Assembly: GCF_015330165.1 (NCBI RefSeq)
Contig: NZ_JADDXT010000002.1
Location: forward strand, 556,504-620,503
DNA: 64,000 nt
Source of the DNA: Zobellia roscoffensis
GTDB lineage: Bacteria; Bacteroidota; Bacteroidia; Flavobacteriales; Flavobacteriaceae
Direction: 5' to 3'
This document shows, in pieces, positions 1-9,200 of the stretch. The notes beneath the pieces were generated by a model. It was not told the origin of the DNA. It was given only the letters and a program-made list of their open reading frames with translations, and did not search any database. Every line of letters starts with the position of its first letter. Within the stretch, counting starts at the first letter, position 1. A program made the position numbers and the translations under genes.

Positions 1-1
1 C

Positions 2-1585
2 TCTTTTACCCGTGCAAACGGCACCTACGATGTTAATTATACCATTACCGCACCTAGCGGAACGGAAACTGCTCACATTGCCAGTGCCATTACATTCACT
101 TCCGGCAGTGCAAATTTCACTATCCCTACTTCCCAAATTACGGAAACCGGAGAATACGATTTTGATTTTGAAGTGGATAATGGATTCCCAATGGAATGTT
201 CTATTTCAGATACTGCGATAATTACTGCTATACCAGAAGCTATTCAATTAGATGTCTTGGTAGATAATTCATGCAACGCTACTGGTATAGATGTTTTGGT
301 AACAGCTCCCATCCTTTCCGATGGCACTTATATTGTGACTTATGAAGTTGTTTCTCAAGAAACCAATACTGTATTAATTGATAATACTATAAGTAACACC
401 GGTGGCACTGCAGATTTTCAAATTGACGTGGCTACGCTAGAACAAGGCAATTATACGGTTACCGTAAAAAGTACACAAAATGACACCACGCCTTGTAGAA
501 CAATTTTCGATTTCGAGGTGAATGAAAATTTTGCCATTGAGGGTGTTCCTGCACTTCCAGAAGCAGAACCGGTGCAGACTATTTGCCTTGCAGAATTTAC
601 TTCTTCATTACCTACTTTACAAGATATTGAAGTGAGTGCCAATGGTCAGGTGATGTTTTATGACACGGCAACAGATATGGATATTCTTCCTATTGACACA
701 GAGCTTGTGGATGGGGAAGATTATTTTATATCTAATATAGACCCCAATAACAATTGCGAAGGTTCAGATAGAATTCAGGTTTCCATTATCCTCTCAGACC
801 CTGAAATGCCCATGCTATTTGTTGGAAATCCTACATTTTGTGCTTCAGAAAACCCCGTAGTAGATAATTTGAATGCCAGCGTAGCTAGTAGCAATGCCAT
901 AGTGTGGTATGAAACTGAAACAGGAGGAACGGCCTTAGATACGAATACCGGTTTGATTGACGGAAAAAGCTATTATGCCGCAACAGAAGTTGATGGAAAA
1001 TGCCAAAGTTCCTTACGGACCGAAGTGATCCCGACAGTTTATCAATTAGAACCGGCTAGTTTAGCATTTACCACATTGGCACTTTGCGGATTGGACGAAC
1101 CTACAATAGAAAATTTAAGCGATGCCAAAACCGATTCTTCATACGATGTGCTGTGGTATGACACTCCCGCGAACGGCATTCCACTTGAAGAAGATGTTCT
1201 TTTAATTTCGGGAACCACGTATTATGCGGAAAGTTTCAATCCGGATACAGGTTGTATGAATCCTGAGCGAATAGCCATTACCATTGACCTTACCAATTGT
1301 GAACCTGAAGAATACGGATTCTTTATTCCCGATGGATTTTCGCCTAACGGAGATGGTAAAAACGATATGTTCTTCATTCCCAATATTGAGATTATATTTC
1401 CTGAATTCACTTTAGAAATTTTAAACCGATACGGTACTTCCCTCTTTAAAGGAGACAGAAGCAGCCCGGCCTGGAACGGAAAAAACGGAAGCGGCACAGC
1501 CCCTAATGGCGTGTACTTCTACATTCTAGATTATAATAAAGAAGGTCATAACCCGGTACAGGGCAGATTGTACCTTAACCGCTAA
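2..1585 (+). CDS. T9SS type B cargo protein, 3' end only (gliding-motility C-terminal domain)
   Basis: The reading frame is open from the first bases of the window, so this is the C-terminal part (about 527 residues) of a larger secreted protein that begins upstream. It is a string of Ig-like beta modules with repeated phrases of the type VWYET..GGT and LWYDTPANG, followed by LI.G..YYA, typical of Bacteroidota adhesins. The last 90 or so residues (from about 1320) carry the marks of a type B T9SS sorting domain: FSPNGDGKND, then EILNRYG, then W.G...G..APNGVYFY and a short basic end. Such proteins are exported across the outer membrane and either released or surface-held, and need a PorP/SprF-type partner, which is encoded 3 bases downstream. 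It resembles SprB-type adhesins in layout, but the visible part does not prove a role in gliding. Confidence 0.9.
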   Translation, partial: SFTRANGTYDVNYTITAPSGTETAHIASAITFTSGSANFTIPTSQITETGEYDFDFEVDNGFPMECSISDTAIITAIPEAIQLDVLVDNSCNATGIDVLVTAPILSDGTYIVTYEVVSQETNTVLIDNTISNTGGTADFQIDVATLEQGNYTVTVKSTQNDTTPCRTIFDFEVNENFAIEGVPALPEAEPVQTICLAEFTSSLPTLQDIEVSANGQVMFYDTATDMDILPIDTELVDGEDYFISNIDPNNNCEGSDRIQVSIILSDPEMPMLFVGNPTFCASENPVVDNLNASVASSNAIVWYETETGGTALDTNTGLIDGKSYYAATEVDGKCQSSLRTEVIPTVYQLEPASLAFTTLALCGLDEPTIENLSDAKTDSSYDVLWYDTPANGIPLEEDVLLISGTTYYAESFNPDTGCMNPERIAITIDLTNCEPEEYGFFIPDGFSPNGDGKNDMFFIPNIEIIFPEFTLEILNRYGTSLFKGDRSSPAWNGKNGSGTAPNGVYFYILDYNKEGHNPVQGRLYLNR

Positions 1586-1588
1586 ACC

Positions 1589-2527
1589 ATGAAAGAAATA
1601 AAACTATATTTTATTTTTCTGATGTTCGTGTGTGCTGCGGCCCATGGGCAACAAGACCCCCAATACACACAGTACATGTACAACATGAGCGTTGTGAACC
1701 CTGCATATACCACCAATGAGGTGGGTATGCTCAACTTTGGCGGATTGTACCGCTCTCAATGGAAAAATGCCGTAGGAAGTCCCAAAACACTTACCTTTTT
1801 TACACATGTTCCCATGAGTGATAAAGTGGAAGTAGGTCTATCTTTTATTACGGATGAAATTGGAGATGGTGCTTTAAAGGAAAATAATATCTATGCAGAT
1901 TTTGCATACATTTTAAAATTAGATGACAAGAGTAACCTTTCATTAGGGCTAAAAGGTGGCTTCACCACTTTTGAGACCAATTTTGACGGCTTTATGCTTC
2001 CTGAGTTTCAAGACGACCCTGCTTTTAACGAAAATATAAACAGTACATTTCCAAATGTGGGTATTGGTGCTTTTTACCACAGACAGAATTTTTATGCCGG
2101 CATTTCTGCTCCCAACCTGTTAACCACAAAGCATATTGAAAACAAGGATGGAATTAATCGTATCGGCTCAGAAAATATTCACTTTTTCCTTACTTCGGGT
2201 TACGTGTATGAATTAAATCCCGATTTAAAACTTAAACCTTCGGCATTGGCAAAAATTGTAGAGGGATCTCCTTTAACTGTGGATGTTTCGCTGAACGCCC
2301 TTTTTCTAAATCGATTTGAAGGGGGATTGTCATACCGCTTGGAAGACTCCGTGAGTGCCATGTTCAACATTGCCGCCACACCTGCTTTGCGTATTGGTTA
2401 TGCTTATGATTATACCTTATCGAACCTCAGCACCTACAGTTCTGGTTCTCATGAAATATTTGTTCTTTTTAATCTCGATTTACTGGGCCTCGGCAAAGGA
2501 TACGACAAATCACCTAGATTCTACTAA
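1589..2527 (+). CDS. PorP/SprF family type IX secretion membrane protein
   Basis: A 312-residue predicted outer-membrane beta-barrel. It has a signal peptide (hydrophobic residues 5-19, ending AAAHGQ) followed by the family hallmark QDPQYTQYMYN..VVNPAY. The rest alternates in the way expected of barrel strands and ends near an aromatic residue. In characterised relatives (SprF of Flavobacterium johnsoniae, PorP of Porphyromonas) these proteins are needed for export or surface attachment of a specific type B CTD cargo. Placement 3 bases after the cargo gene and 2 bases before the PorE-like gene argues for one operon and for this being the dedicated partner of the upstream protein. Many paralogs occur per genome, so a specific symbol is not justified. 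Confidence 0.92.
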   Translation: MKEIKLYFIFLMFVCAAAHGQQDPQYTQYMYNMSVVNPAYTTNEVGMLNFGGLYRSQWKNAVGSPKTLTFFTHVPMSDKVEVGLSFITDEIGDGALKENNIYADFAYILKLDDKSNLSLGLKGGFTTFETNFDGFMLPEFQDDPAFNENINSTFPNVGIGAFYHRQNFYAGISAPNLLTTKHIENKDGINRIGSENIHFFLTSGYVYELNPDLKLKPSALAKIVEGSPLTVDVSLNALFLNRFEGGLSYRLEDSVSAMFNIAATPALRIGYAYDYTLSNLSTYSSGSHEIFVLFNLDLLGLGKGYDKSPRFY

Positions 2528-2529
2528 AC

Positions 2530-4674
2530 ATGAAAAAACTACTCTTCATATGGTTTGTTCTGGGTTTAACCGTACAAACCTACGCCCAACAAGAACTGAA
2601 ACGTGCCGACACATATTTTGAACGCGCGTACTACAGTGATGCTATTCCGCTTTATGAGCAGTTGCTCCCACGGAACAAAAATTCAAAACTGATTAAAAAT
2701 CTTGCGGATAGTTACTACCATACTTTTAATATGAAGGCAGCCGTCCGTTGGTATGGATATTTAATTTCCAATTATGGCGAAAACGTTGACGAAAGCTATC
2801 ATTTTAAGCTAAACCAATCTTTAAAAGCGATAGGCGAATATGAAAAGGCAAAAAAAGTGCTCGTTGATTTTTATACAGAGGAAGGACAAGACGATAAGGT
2901 CAGCCAAATTGAAAACAACTTCACCTATGTAGAAAATGTAGGGGCTATTGGTAATCGATTTGAAATTAAAAACCTCAACCTGAATACATCCACATCCGAA
3001 TTTGGTGCCGCGCGTATAGATTCCAATTTGGTATACAGCGCTTCCAGAAAAAACTCAAGTGTCCTGCCTAAACTCTATCGTTGGAACAATGAAAACTATT
3101 TAGATATCTATTCCCATCCCATTGAAAAAATAGAACAAGGAGATAGTTTAAGCTCATCCATTAGCAGCGTAATCAACTCCAAAATGCACGAAGGCACTTT
3201 TGCCATTTCAAAAGATAGAAAAACCATTTATTTTACCAGAAACAGTAAAAAGAAAACGGAAGATGATAAAATAAGTAACCTAAAAATTTATCGTGCAGAA
3301 TATGTAGAGGATTCTTGGAGTAATATCACTCCCTTACCCTTTAACAGTAATGATTTCTCAACGGAACACCCAGCATTAAGTCCGGACGGAACAAAACTTT
3401 ATTTCTCTTCTGATCGCGAAGGTGGTTTTGGTTCGTTTGACCTATACTTTGTTACCATTCAAAAGGATGGATTCTTTGGAAATCCTATCAACCTAGGAGA
3501 GGATATCAATACGGATAAAAAGGAACAATTTCCATTTATTGATGAAAAGGGCAATCTATATTTTGCTTCCAATGGCCACCCAGGCTTCGGTTTGTTAGAT
3601 GTATTTATTTCCAAACAGGAGAATGGAACTTTTCAAAAACCTGATAATTTAGGTTTACCGGTGAACAGCGGTTATGACGACTTTTCTCTTTCATTGGATC
3701 ATGACAACAATACCGGTTATTTTTCTTCTAATCGCCCTAGTGGAAAGGGAAGTGATGATATCTATTCCTTTACGGAAACCAAACCGTTGCTCATAGAAGA
3801 TTGTAAACAGTTTATTGCTGGTATTTTGACCGATAAGACCACAAAACAGCCTTTGGTCAATGCCACTATTGAACTTTTAAATGCCGATGGAAATTCCATA
3901 GAGAAAATTATCACCTCGGCAGATGCTTCCTTTAAATTCCAGATTGAATGTAGCAGTCAATATCGTATTATGGCGAATAAAGAAGGATATGAAGACAACT
4001 CAAAAATCCTTATTTCCGACACCGAAAGAAATGCGGTAAAAGATGGTTCACTTACACTTTACTCCATTAAAGAACGTGAAGCTAAAAAAGCTGAGGAACT
4101 CCTCGCCAAAAAAGAAGCTGAGGAAAAACTGGCCTTAGCAGAAATAGAACGAAAAAAGAAGCAGGAAAAGGCAGCGGAACTGGCACAAATAGAAAAAGAG
4201 AAGCAAACAGCCATTAAACAAAAAGCAACCCAAGAAAAAGAAGAGCGCGAACGTCTTAAAAAAATAGAGACCATAATTGCCAAAGAAGATGCCATTGTCA
4301 GAGAAAATGAGCGAATCGTTATTCAAACTGAAGAAATTCATTTTGACTACAGCCTTTGGTATGTGAGACGAGAAGCTAGGGAAAGGTTGGCAAAGGTAGT
4401 TGCCATTATGAAAAACAACCCTGGTATGGTCATTGAAATCGGCACGCATACGGATATAAGAGGTAACTCTGAATACAATCGTGACCTTTCTCAAAAACGA
4501 GCCGACTCCGCAAAAGAATTTATGGTTAAAAACGGAATTGCCCAAAATAGAATAATTGCAAAAGGCTACGGTGAATCACAACCCATTGTAAAATGCGAAA
4601 CCGAAGAAAGCTGCACCGAAGAAGACCATGAGTGGAATAGGCGGTGCGAACTAGTAGTTGTAAAATGGGAATAA
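2530..4674 (+). CDS. PorE-like OmpA-family protein (TPR, beta-propeller, CRD, OmpA)
   Basis: A 714-residue exported protein that starts MKKLLFIWFVLGL and is probably cleaved after TYA. The domain order matches Porphyromonas PorE: TPR-like helices (about 22-135), a PD40/WD40-like propeller (about 210-420, blades with LSPDGTKLYFSSDREG, LYFASNG and GYFSSNRPSG), a carboxypeptidase-regulatory-like domain (about 430-510), a long charged Lys/Glu/Ala coiled coil (about 520-595), and an OmpA peptidoglycan-binding domain (about 600-714, with HTD.RG..EYN..LSQKRA). PorE is thought to tie the outer-membrane T9SS to peptidoglycan through the OmpA domain. Here it is the last gene of the cargo/PorP operon and probably anchors that cargo system. 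A rho-independent terminator follows. SprD-like or other OmpA paralogs are alternatives for the name. Confidence 0.88.
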   Translation: MKKLLFIWFVLGLTVQTYAQQELKRADTYFERAYYSDAIPLYEQLLPRNKNSKLIKNLADSYYHTFNMKAAVRWYGYLISNYGENVDESYHFKLNQSLKAIGEYEKAKKVLVDFYTEEGQDDKVSQIENNFTYVENVGAIGNRFEIKNLNLNTSTSEFGAARIDSNLVYSASRKNSSVLPKLYRWNNENYLDIYSHPIEKIEQGDSLSSSISSVINSKMHEGTFAISKDRKTIYFTRNSKKKTEDDKISNLKIYRAEYVEDSWSNITPLPFNSNDFSTEHPALSPDGTKLYFSSDREGGFGSFDLYFVTIQKDGFFGNPINLGEDINTDKKEQFPFIDEKGNLYFASNGHPGFGLLDVFISKQENGTFQKPDNLGLPVNSGYDDFSLSLDHDNNTGYFSSNRPSGKGSDDIYSFTETKPLLIEDCKQFIAGILTDKTTKQPLVNATIELLNADGNSIEKIITSADASFKFQIECSSQYRIMANKEGYEDNSKILISDTERNAVKDGSLTLYSIKEREAKKAEELLAKKEAEEKLALAEIERKKKQEKAAELAQIEKEKQTAIKQKATQEKEERERLKKIETIIAKEDAIVRENERIVIQTEEIHFDYSLWYVRREARERLAKVVAIMKNNPGMVIEIGTHTDIRGNSEYNRDLSQKRADSAKEFMVKNGIAQNRIIAKGYGESQPIVKCETEESCTEEDHEWNRRCELVVVKWE

Positions 4675-4746
4675 GCTTCCTTTTAAAAAGTTAGAAAAAA
4701 CAGGAAATTACATTTCCACAGACGATAATTACCCATCCTAAACTTG

Positions 4747-4780
4747 GCCTCAAATCATTAATTTGGTTTGGGGCTTTTTT
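4747..4780 (+). terminator. Rho-independent terminator of the T9SS operon
   Basis: An 11-bp stem (GCCTCAAATCA with TGGTTTGGGGC, two G-U pairs) and a TTAATT loop, followed by six T residues. It lies 72 bases after the stop codon of the PorE-like gene and closes the three-gene operon. Confidence 0.8.
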
Positions 4781-4828
4781 CATTGCTGTTGCTATTCTTT
4801 TTATATTCGTTAGAGTAAATACTATATA

Positions 4829-5140
4829 ATGAACTTATCGGAAATTTCATCCAAAGAAATCATGCCGGGTTATCACGGTAAACTTGTACATTCCAAAAAT
4901 ATGTCCATTGCTTTTTGGACCGTGGAAGAAGGAGCAGTAGTTCCTGAACACTCGCATATGAACGAACAGATTATGCATGTGCAAGAAGGCCGTTTTGAAT
5001 TCACCCTTGATGGAGAAACAAAAATCTATGAAGCGGACGATGTGGTAATTATACCACCCCATAGTTCACATAGTGGCAAGGCTCTTACACCATGTAAACT
5101 GATAGATGTTTTTAGCCCTGTGAGAGAAGAATACAAATAG
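4829..5140 (+). CDS. Cupin domain protein
   Basis: A 103-residue single-domain cupin. The two motifs are visible: the first with PEHSHMNEQIMHVQEGRFEF (metal ligands H42, H44, E47 and a later His) and the second around IIPPHSSHSG. Small cupins of this size bind a metal and act as isomerases, dioxygenases or sugar-binding proteins. Nothing in the sequence fixes the substrate. It has no signal peptide and should be cytoplasmic. It lies 29 bases upstream of an SDR oxidoreductase in the same direction, so the two may act on the same small molecule. That link is inferred from position only. Confidence 0.8.
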   Translation: MNLSEISSKEIMPGYHGKLVHSKNMSIAFWTVEEGAVVPEHSHMNEQIMHVQEGRFEFTLDGETKIYEADDVVIIPPHSSHSGKALTPCKLIDVFSPVREEYK

Positions 5141-5169
5141 AAATTACATATCCCCATAAATCTATTACC

Positions 5170-5955
5170 ATGAATATATCATTAGAAAAAAAAAGAGCAT
5201 TAGTAGGTGGCAGCTCAGGAGGAATAGGAAAAGCTATAGCGCAACAGCTCGCTGAGAGTGGCGCCAGTGTAACACTCATGTCACACAGCGAAGAAAAACT
5301 AAAAAAAATAGTTGCTGAACTACCAACGAACGAGACTCAAAAACACGGTTACCTTGTTGTAGATTTTTCAGATTTTCACGGCTATCGAGAAACGATATTC
5401 AAGTTTTTTGAGAGCAATTCCATAGATATCTTGGTGAACAACACCCAAGGACCAGATGCCGGAAGTTCTTTAGAGAAACAAACTCCGGATTATCAAGAGG
5501 CCTTCAACCTGCTTTTTAAGACTGTCGTCTACACCACAGAACTTGCTTTAAAGCACATGAAAGAGAATAAATGGGGTAGAATAATAAACGTAGCTTCGGT
5601 ATCGGTAAAAGAGCCTTTATCGTATTTAGCCCTCTCTAATACCATTAGGGCTGCGGTGGTCACTTGGGCCAAAACGTTGGCGACAGACGTGGGGCCGTTC
5701 AACATAACCGCAAACAGCATTCTTACGGGCTATTTTGATACGGAGCGTATTGCACAATTGAACTCGAAAAAAGCCGAACAATTAGGTATTTCTGAAGATG
5801 AAGTTTTAGCGGATATGGAGTCCAAAGTACCGGTGAAACGCATAGGTGACCCCAAAGAATACGGATATCTTGTTGCTTTTCTAGCTTCGGATAACGCGGC
5901 CTACATAACAGGTACACAAATTCCGATTGACGGGGGCCTTTTAAAAAGTTTATAA
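5170..5955 (+). CDS. Atypical SDR oxidoreductase (3-oxoacyl-ACP reductase-like)
   Basis: A 261-residue Rossmann-fold protein. The nucleotide-binding turn is GGSSGGIG (residues 13-20), one step away from the usual TGxxxGIG. NNTQG stands for the NNAG motif, and the C-terminal segment ends with the normal family pattern (YITGTQIPIDGG). The catalytic YxxxK is not intact: the segment reads LALSN where Y..SK is expected, so both the Tyr and the Lys positions are changed. This matches a known SDR subgroup that lacks the perfect tetrad (BKR-like), in which LSN-(T/A)-(I/V)-RAA is conserved. Activity as a standard reductase is therefore doubtful. It probably forms a two-gene unit with the cupin. Confidence 0.85.
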   Translation: MNISLEKKRALVGGSSGGIGKAIAQQLAESGASVTLMSHSEEKLKKIVAELPTNETQKHGYLVVDFSDFHGYRETIFKFFESNSIDILVNNTQGPDAGSSLEKQTPDYQEAFNLLFKTVVYTTELALKHMKENKWGRIINVASVSVKEPLSYLALSNTIRAAVVTWAKTLATDVGPFNITANSILTGYFDTERIAQLNSKKAEQLGISEDEVLADMESKVPVKRIGDPKEYGYLVAFLASDNAAYITGTQIPIDGGLLKSL

Positions 5956-6276
5956 ACCGGCTTCGCTACGAAGCTATAATGAGCAGGGAGATAAAAAGAA
6001 AAAGGAGTATAAAAGCGGATTTCAGGGAAGAAGCCCAGGTATCAAGAAAATTATTATCCATCATATAGGTTTTAATTCATACCAAAAGTAGGCTTGTGAA
6101 AATGGCGTAATGGTTTTTAAAAACTTAAGTTTTGACGCATATGAAATCCAAAAGCATATTTATAAGTTTTCTCTTATTTTAAGAAAGGTTAATTACCTAA
6201 CCCAACCCTACCGTTCCCTCATTCATCATTTTTATTGGCATTGATTTTGCTCAGTTTTGTTCTGTAATTTTATACT
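5956..6276. other. Intergenic region, 321 bases, no gene seen
   Basis: No convincing coding frame on either strand. Immediately after the SDR stop there is a small perfect hairpin, GCTTCG-CTA-CGAAGC (about 5960-5974), without a T tract. The rest is AT-rich. A stretch similar to the -7 element (TAATTTTA, 6265-6272) precedes the alpha-2-macroglobulin start but lies too close to the ATG to be convincing as its promoter. Confidence 0.5.
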
Positions 6277-9200
6277 ATGAAAAGATTGTCCCTCGTATTA
6301 ACCGTAATACTTTTTTCGCAAATGCTATCAGCCCAAGACAGTGGAGATCCGTATACATCACTTTGGAAAAAAGTGCAGAAACTAGAGAGCGAAGACCTTA
6401 CCAAGTCCGCCTTGGAGATGGTTGAAACTATTTCGGCGAAAGCTGAAAAAGAGAAAAATTCAGAACAGACCGTCAAAGCATTGCTCTTTACCTCAAAGTA
6501 TATCATGACTTTAGAGGAAGATTCACAACTAACCATCATCAACCGTTTTAAAGCGGAAATTAAAAAAGCGGAAACCCCAACCAAAAACATTCTAGAAAGT
6601 TATTTGGCCAATCTATACTGGCAATATTTCCAACAAAACCGGTATCAGTTTTACAACCGTACTTCAACGGAAACAAAAGTAGACCATGTTGACTTCCGCA
6701 CTTGGGACCTCACTACACTTTTTCATGAAATCAAACTTCATTTTACGGCATCCCTGGAAAACCCAAAAGAACTTCAAAATACAGATTTACAAGGGTTTGA
6801 AGAGCTATTGAACCAACAAAAGGGTTCTGGCAGCTTCCGCCCTACCCTTTACGATATTTTAGCCCACACAGCACTGCAGTTCTTCAAAAGTGATGAAAGC
6901 AATATTACTCGACCAGCGGATAAATATGAAATCAATGATACGGAAACTATATGCGAGGCCTACCAGTTTGCACATCATAATTTGAGCACCAAAGACAAAA
7001 CTTCGTTACAGGCAAGAGTATTGAAAGTATACCAAGAACTCATTCTCTTTCATTTTGGCGAACCTGACTTAAAACCTTTGGTTATGGCCGATATTGAACG
7101 CCTAAACTTTGTCTACCAGAATGGCATTTTTAAAAATAAGGAAACACTTTACGAGGAGACCTTAAAAAACTCTGCGGAGCAACTAAAGCGCCATGAAACC
7201 TCTGCATTGTACCGTTATGAACTAGCGAAGTTATACCATACCCAAGGGCAAGCTTATCAACCTAAAACAAACGAAGAACCGCGTTGGAAAAAGAAAGAGG
7301 CTATTGTGCTGTGCGATGAAGTAATTGCCAAGTTCCCCGATAGTATGGGCGCCGAGCAGTGTAAATCACTTAAATCTCAAATCCTGGCTCCAACGTTATC
7401 CATGGTTACGGAAAAATATATTCCGGTTAACCAGCCTTCAAAATTATTGGTTAATTATAAAAACCTGACCTCCTTACAATTGTCCGCTTACGAAGTAGAC
7501 AACAAACAGATTAAGGAATTAAACAGCCTATATCCGCAAAAAAAGCAACTGTCCTTTATAAAAAAACTGAAACAAAAAAAGAGTTGGTCCGCTCAACTTC
7601 AAAATGAAAAAGACTATCAACAACATGGTATTGAAGTGCTGCTACCGCCTTTGGAAAACGGACAATACATTATTTTGGCTACACCCGAACAGAAAAGCAA
7701 AGACAGTTTTGCTTTTAGTCAAATTCAGGTGACCAATATGGCTTTGATTGAAACCAATGCCCAATCGGAAAAAAAATATCAAGTAATCAATAGAAATTCT
7801 GGCAAGCCAATTTCAGGGGCTAAAATGAAGTTTACTTATCTGCAGAATTATAACAAGCCTTATGCTTCCAAAACTGAGAAAACAGATAAAATGGGATTTG
7901 CAACACTTCCCTTAACGAATGATAATTGGAACGACGTTTCGGTAGAAATCAATCATAATGATGAGAAGGCTTACTTTGGCAATTATTATGTAAACAAAAA
8001 ACCGGAAAAAAGCAGAGCTAACGAGGCTACAAACAAAATTTTTCTCTTTACGGACCGAAGTATTTACCGCCCAGGACAACCTGTTTACTTTAAAGGTATT
8101 CTGATAGAAACTTTTGAAGAAAAATCGAAAGTGGTAGCTAATGAAAAGGTGTCGGCAACCTTGTATGATGTTAATGACCAAGAAATAACGGAACTCGAAT
8201 TTAAGACGAATGAATTCGGTTCTTTTAATGGTGAGTTTATACTTCCAAGCTCAGGCCTAACGGGAGATTTTCATATCGAAACCGATGGTATTTCCTTGGA
8301 TGCCTATAACACGCATTATTTCTCCGTAGAAGAATACAAACGCCCAAAATTTGAAACCTCTTTTGAACCTGTTACAGCGACTTATAAAGTAAATGACAGT
8401 ATAAAAGTTACAGGTAGTGCTACTGCTTATGCCGGAAGTAAAATTACCGATGCTAAGGTAAGCTACCGTGTAAAACGCGCCGTGTACTTTCCACGCTGGT
8501 TTTACTGGCGTATGCCCCATTACAACAATGCTCCCCAAGAAATAGCTCATGGAGAAACTACTACAGATGCTTCAGGTAGTTTTGATTTAAAATTTAAAGC
8601 CATACCCGATAATAGTGTCTCCAAAGAGCACCTACCCACTTTTACTTATGAAATTAGTGCAGATGTTACGGACATTAACGGAGAAACGCATAGCACCACT
8701 ACTTTTGTCTCCGTAGGTTATCATGCGCTTACCGCCAATATATCTGTTCCCGAGCAATGGAACAAGGACAAAAATGAAGATAATGTAACCATCTCTACCT
8801 CCAATCTTAATGGGCAACCTATATCTGCAAAAGGAACCTTGAAAATGTACAAACTACAAGCTCCAAAGCAGGTGCTGCGTTCTAGGTCCTGGCCGGCCCC
8901 TGATTATAAAAATTGGAGCAAAGAAGAATATCAGAATCTTTTTCCACATGAGGCCTATGACAAAGAGGATCAAGCAATACATTGGGCGAAAGGTAAATTG
9001 GTGTGGCAAACTGATTTTGACACTGAGAAATCTAGTACGTTCGACATAAAAAACCTAAAAAAATGGGAGTCGGGCAAATATGTTATTGAATTGGAGACCA
9101 AGGATAAATTTGGCCAAGTTGTAAAGGAAAAAGCCATAACCACACTTTTCAGTGATACCGATAAACAATTGGCGGACAACCACCTATTCGACATTAAAAT

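Noticed and set aside
4135..4545. Antisense frame of 136 codons inside the PorE-like gene
   Set aside because: It is the complement of the Lys/Glu-rich coil; Phe- and Cys-rich with no domain.
6270..6590. Antisense 106-codon frame at the A2M start and other frames inside the A2M gene
   Set aside because: All are shadows of the long A2M coding sequence.
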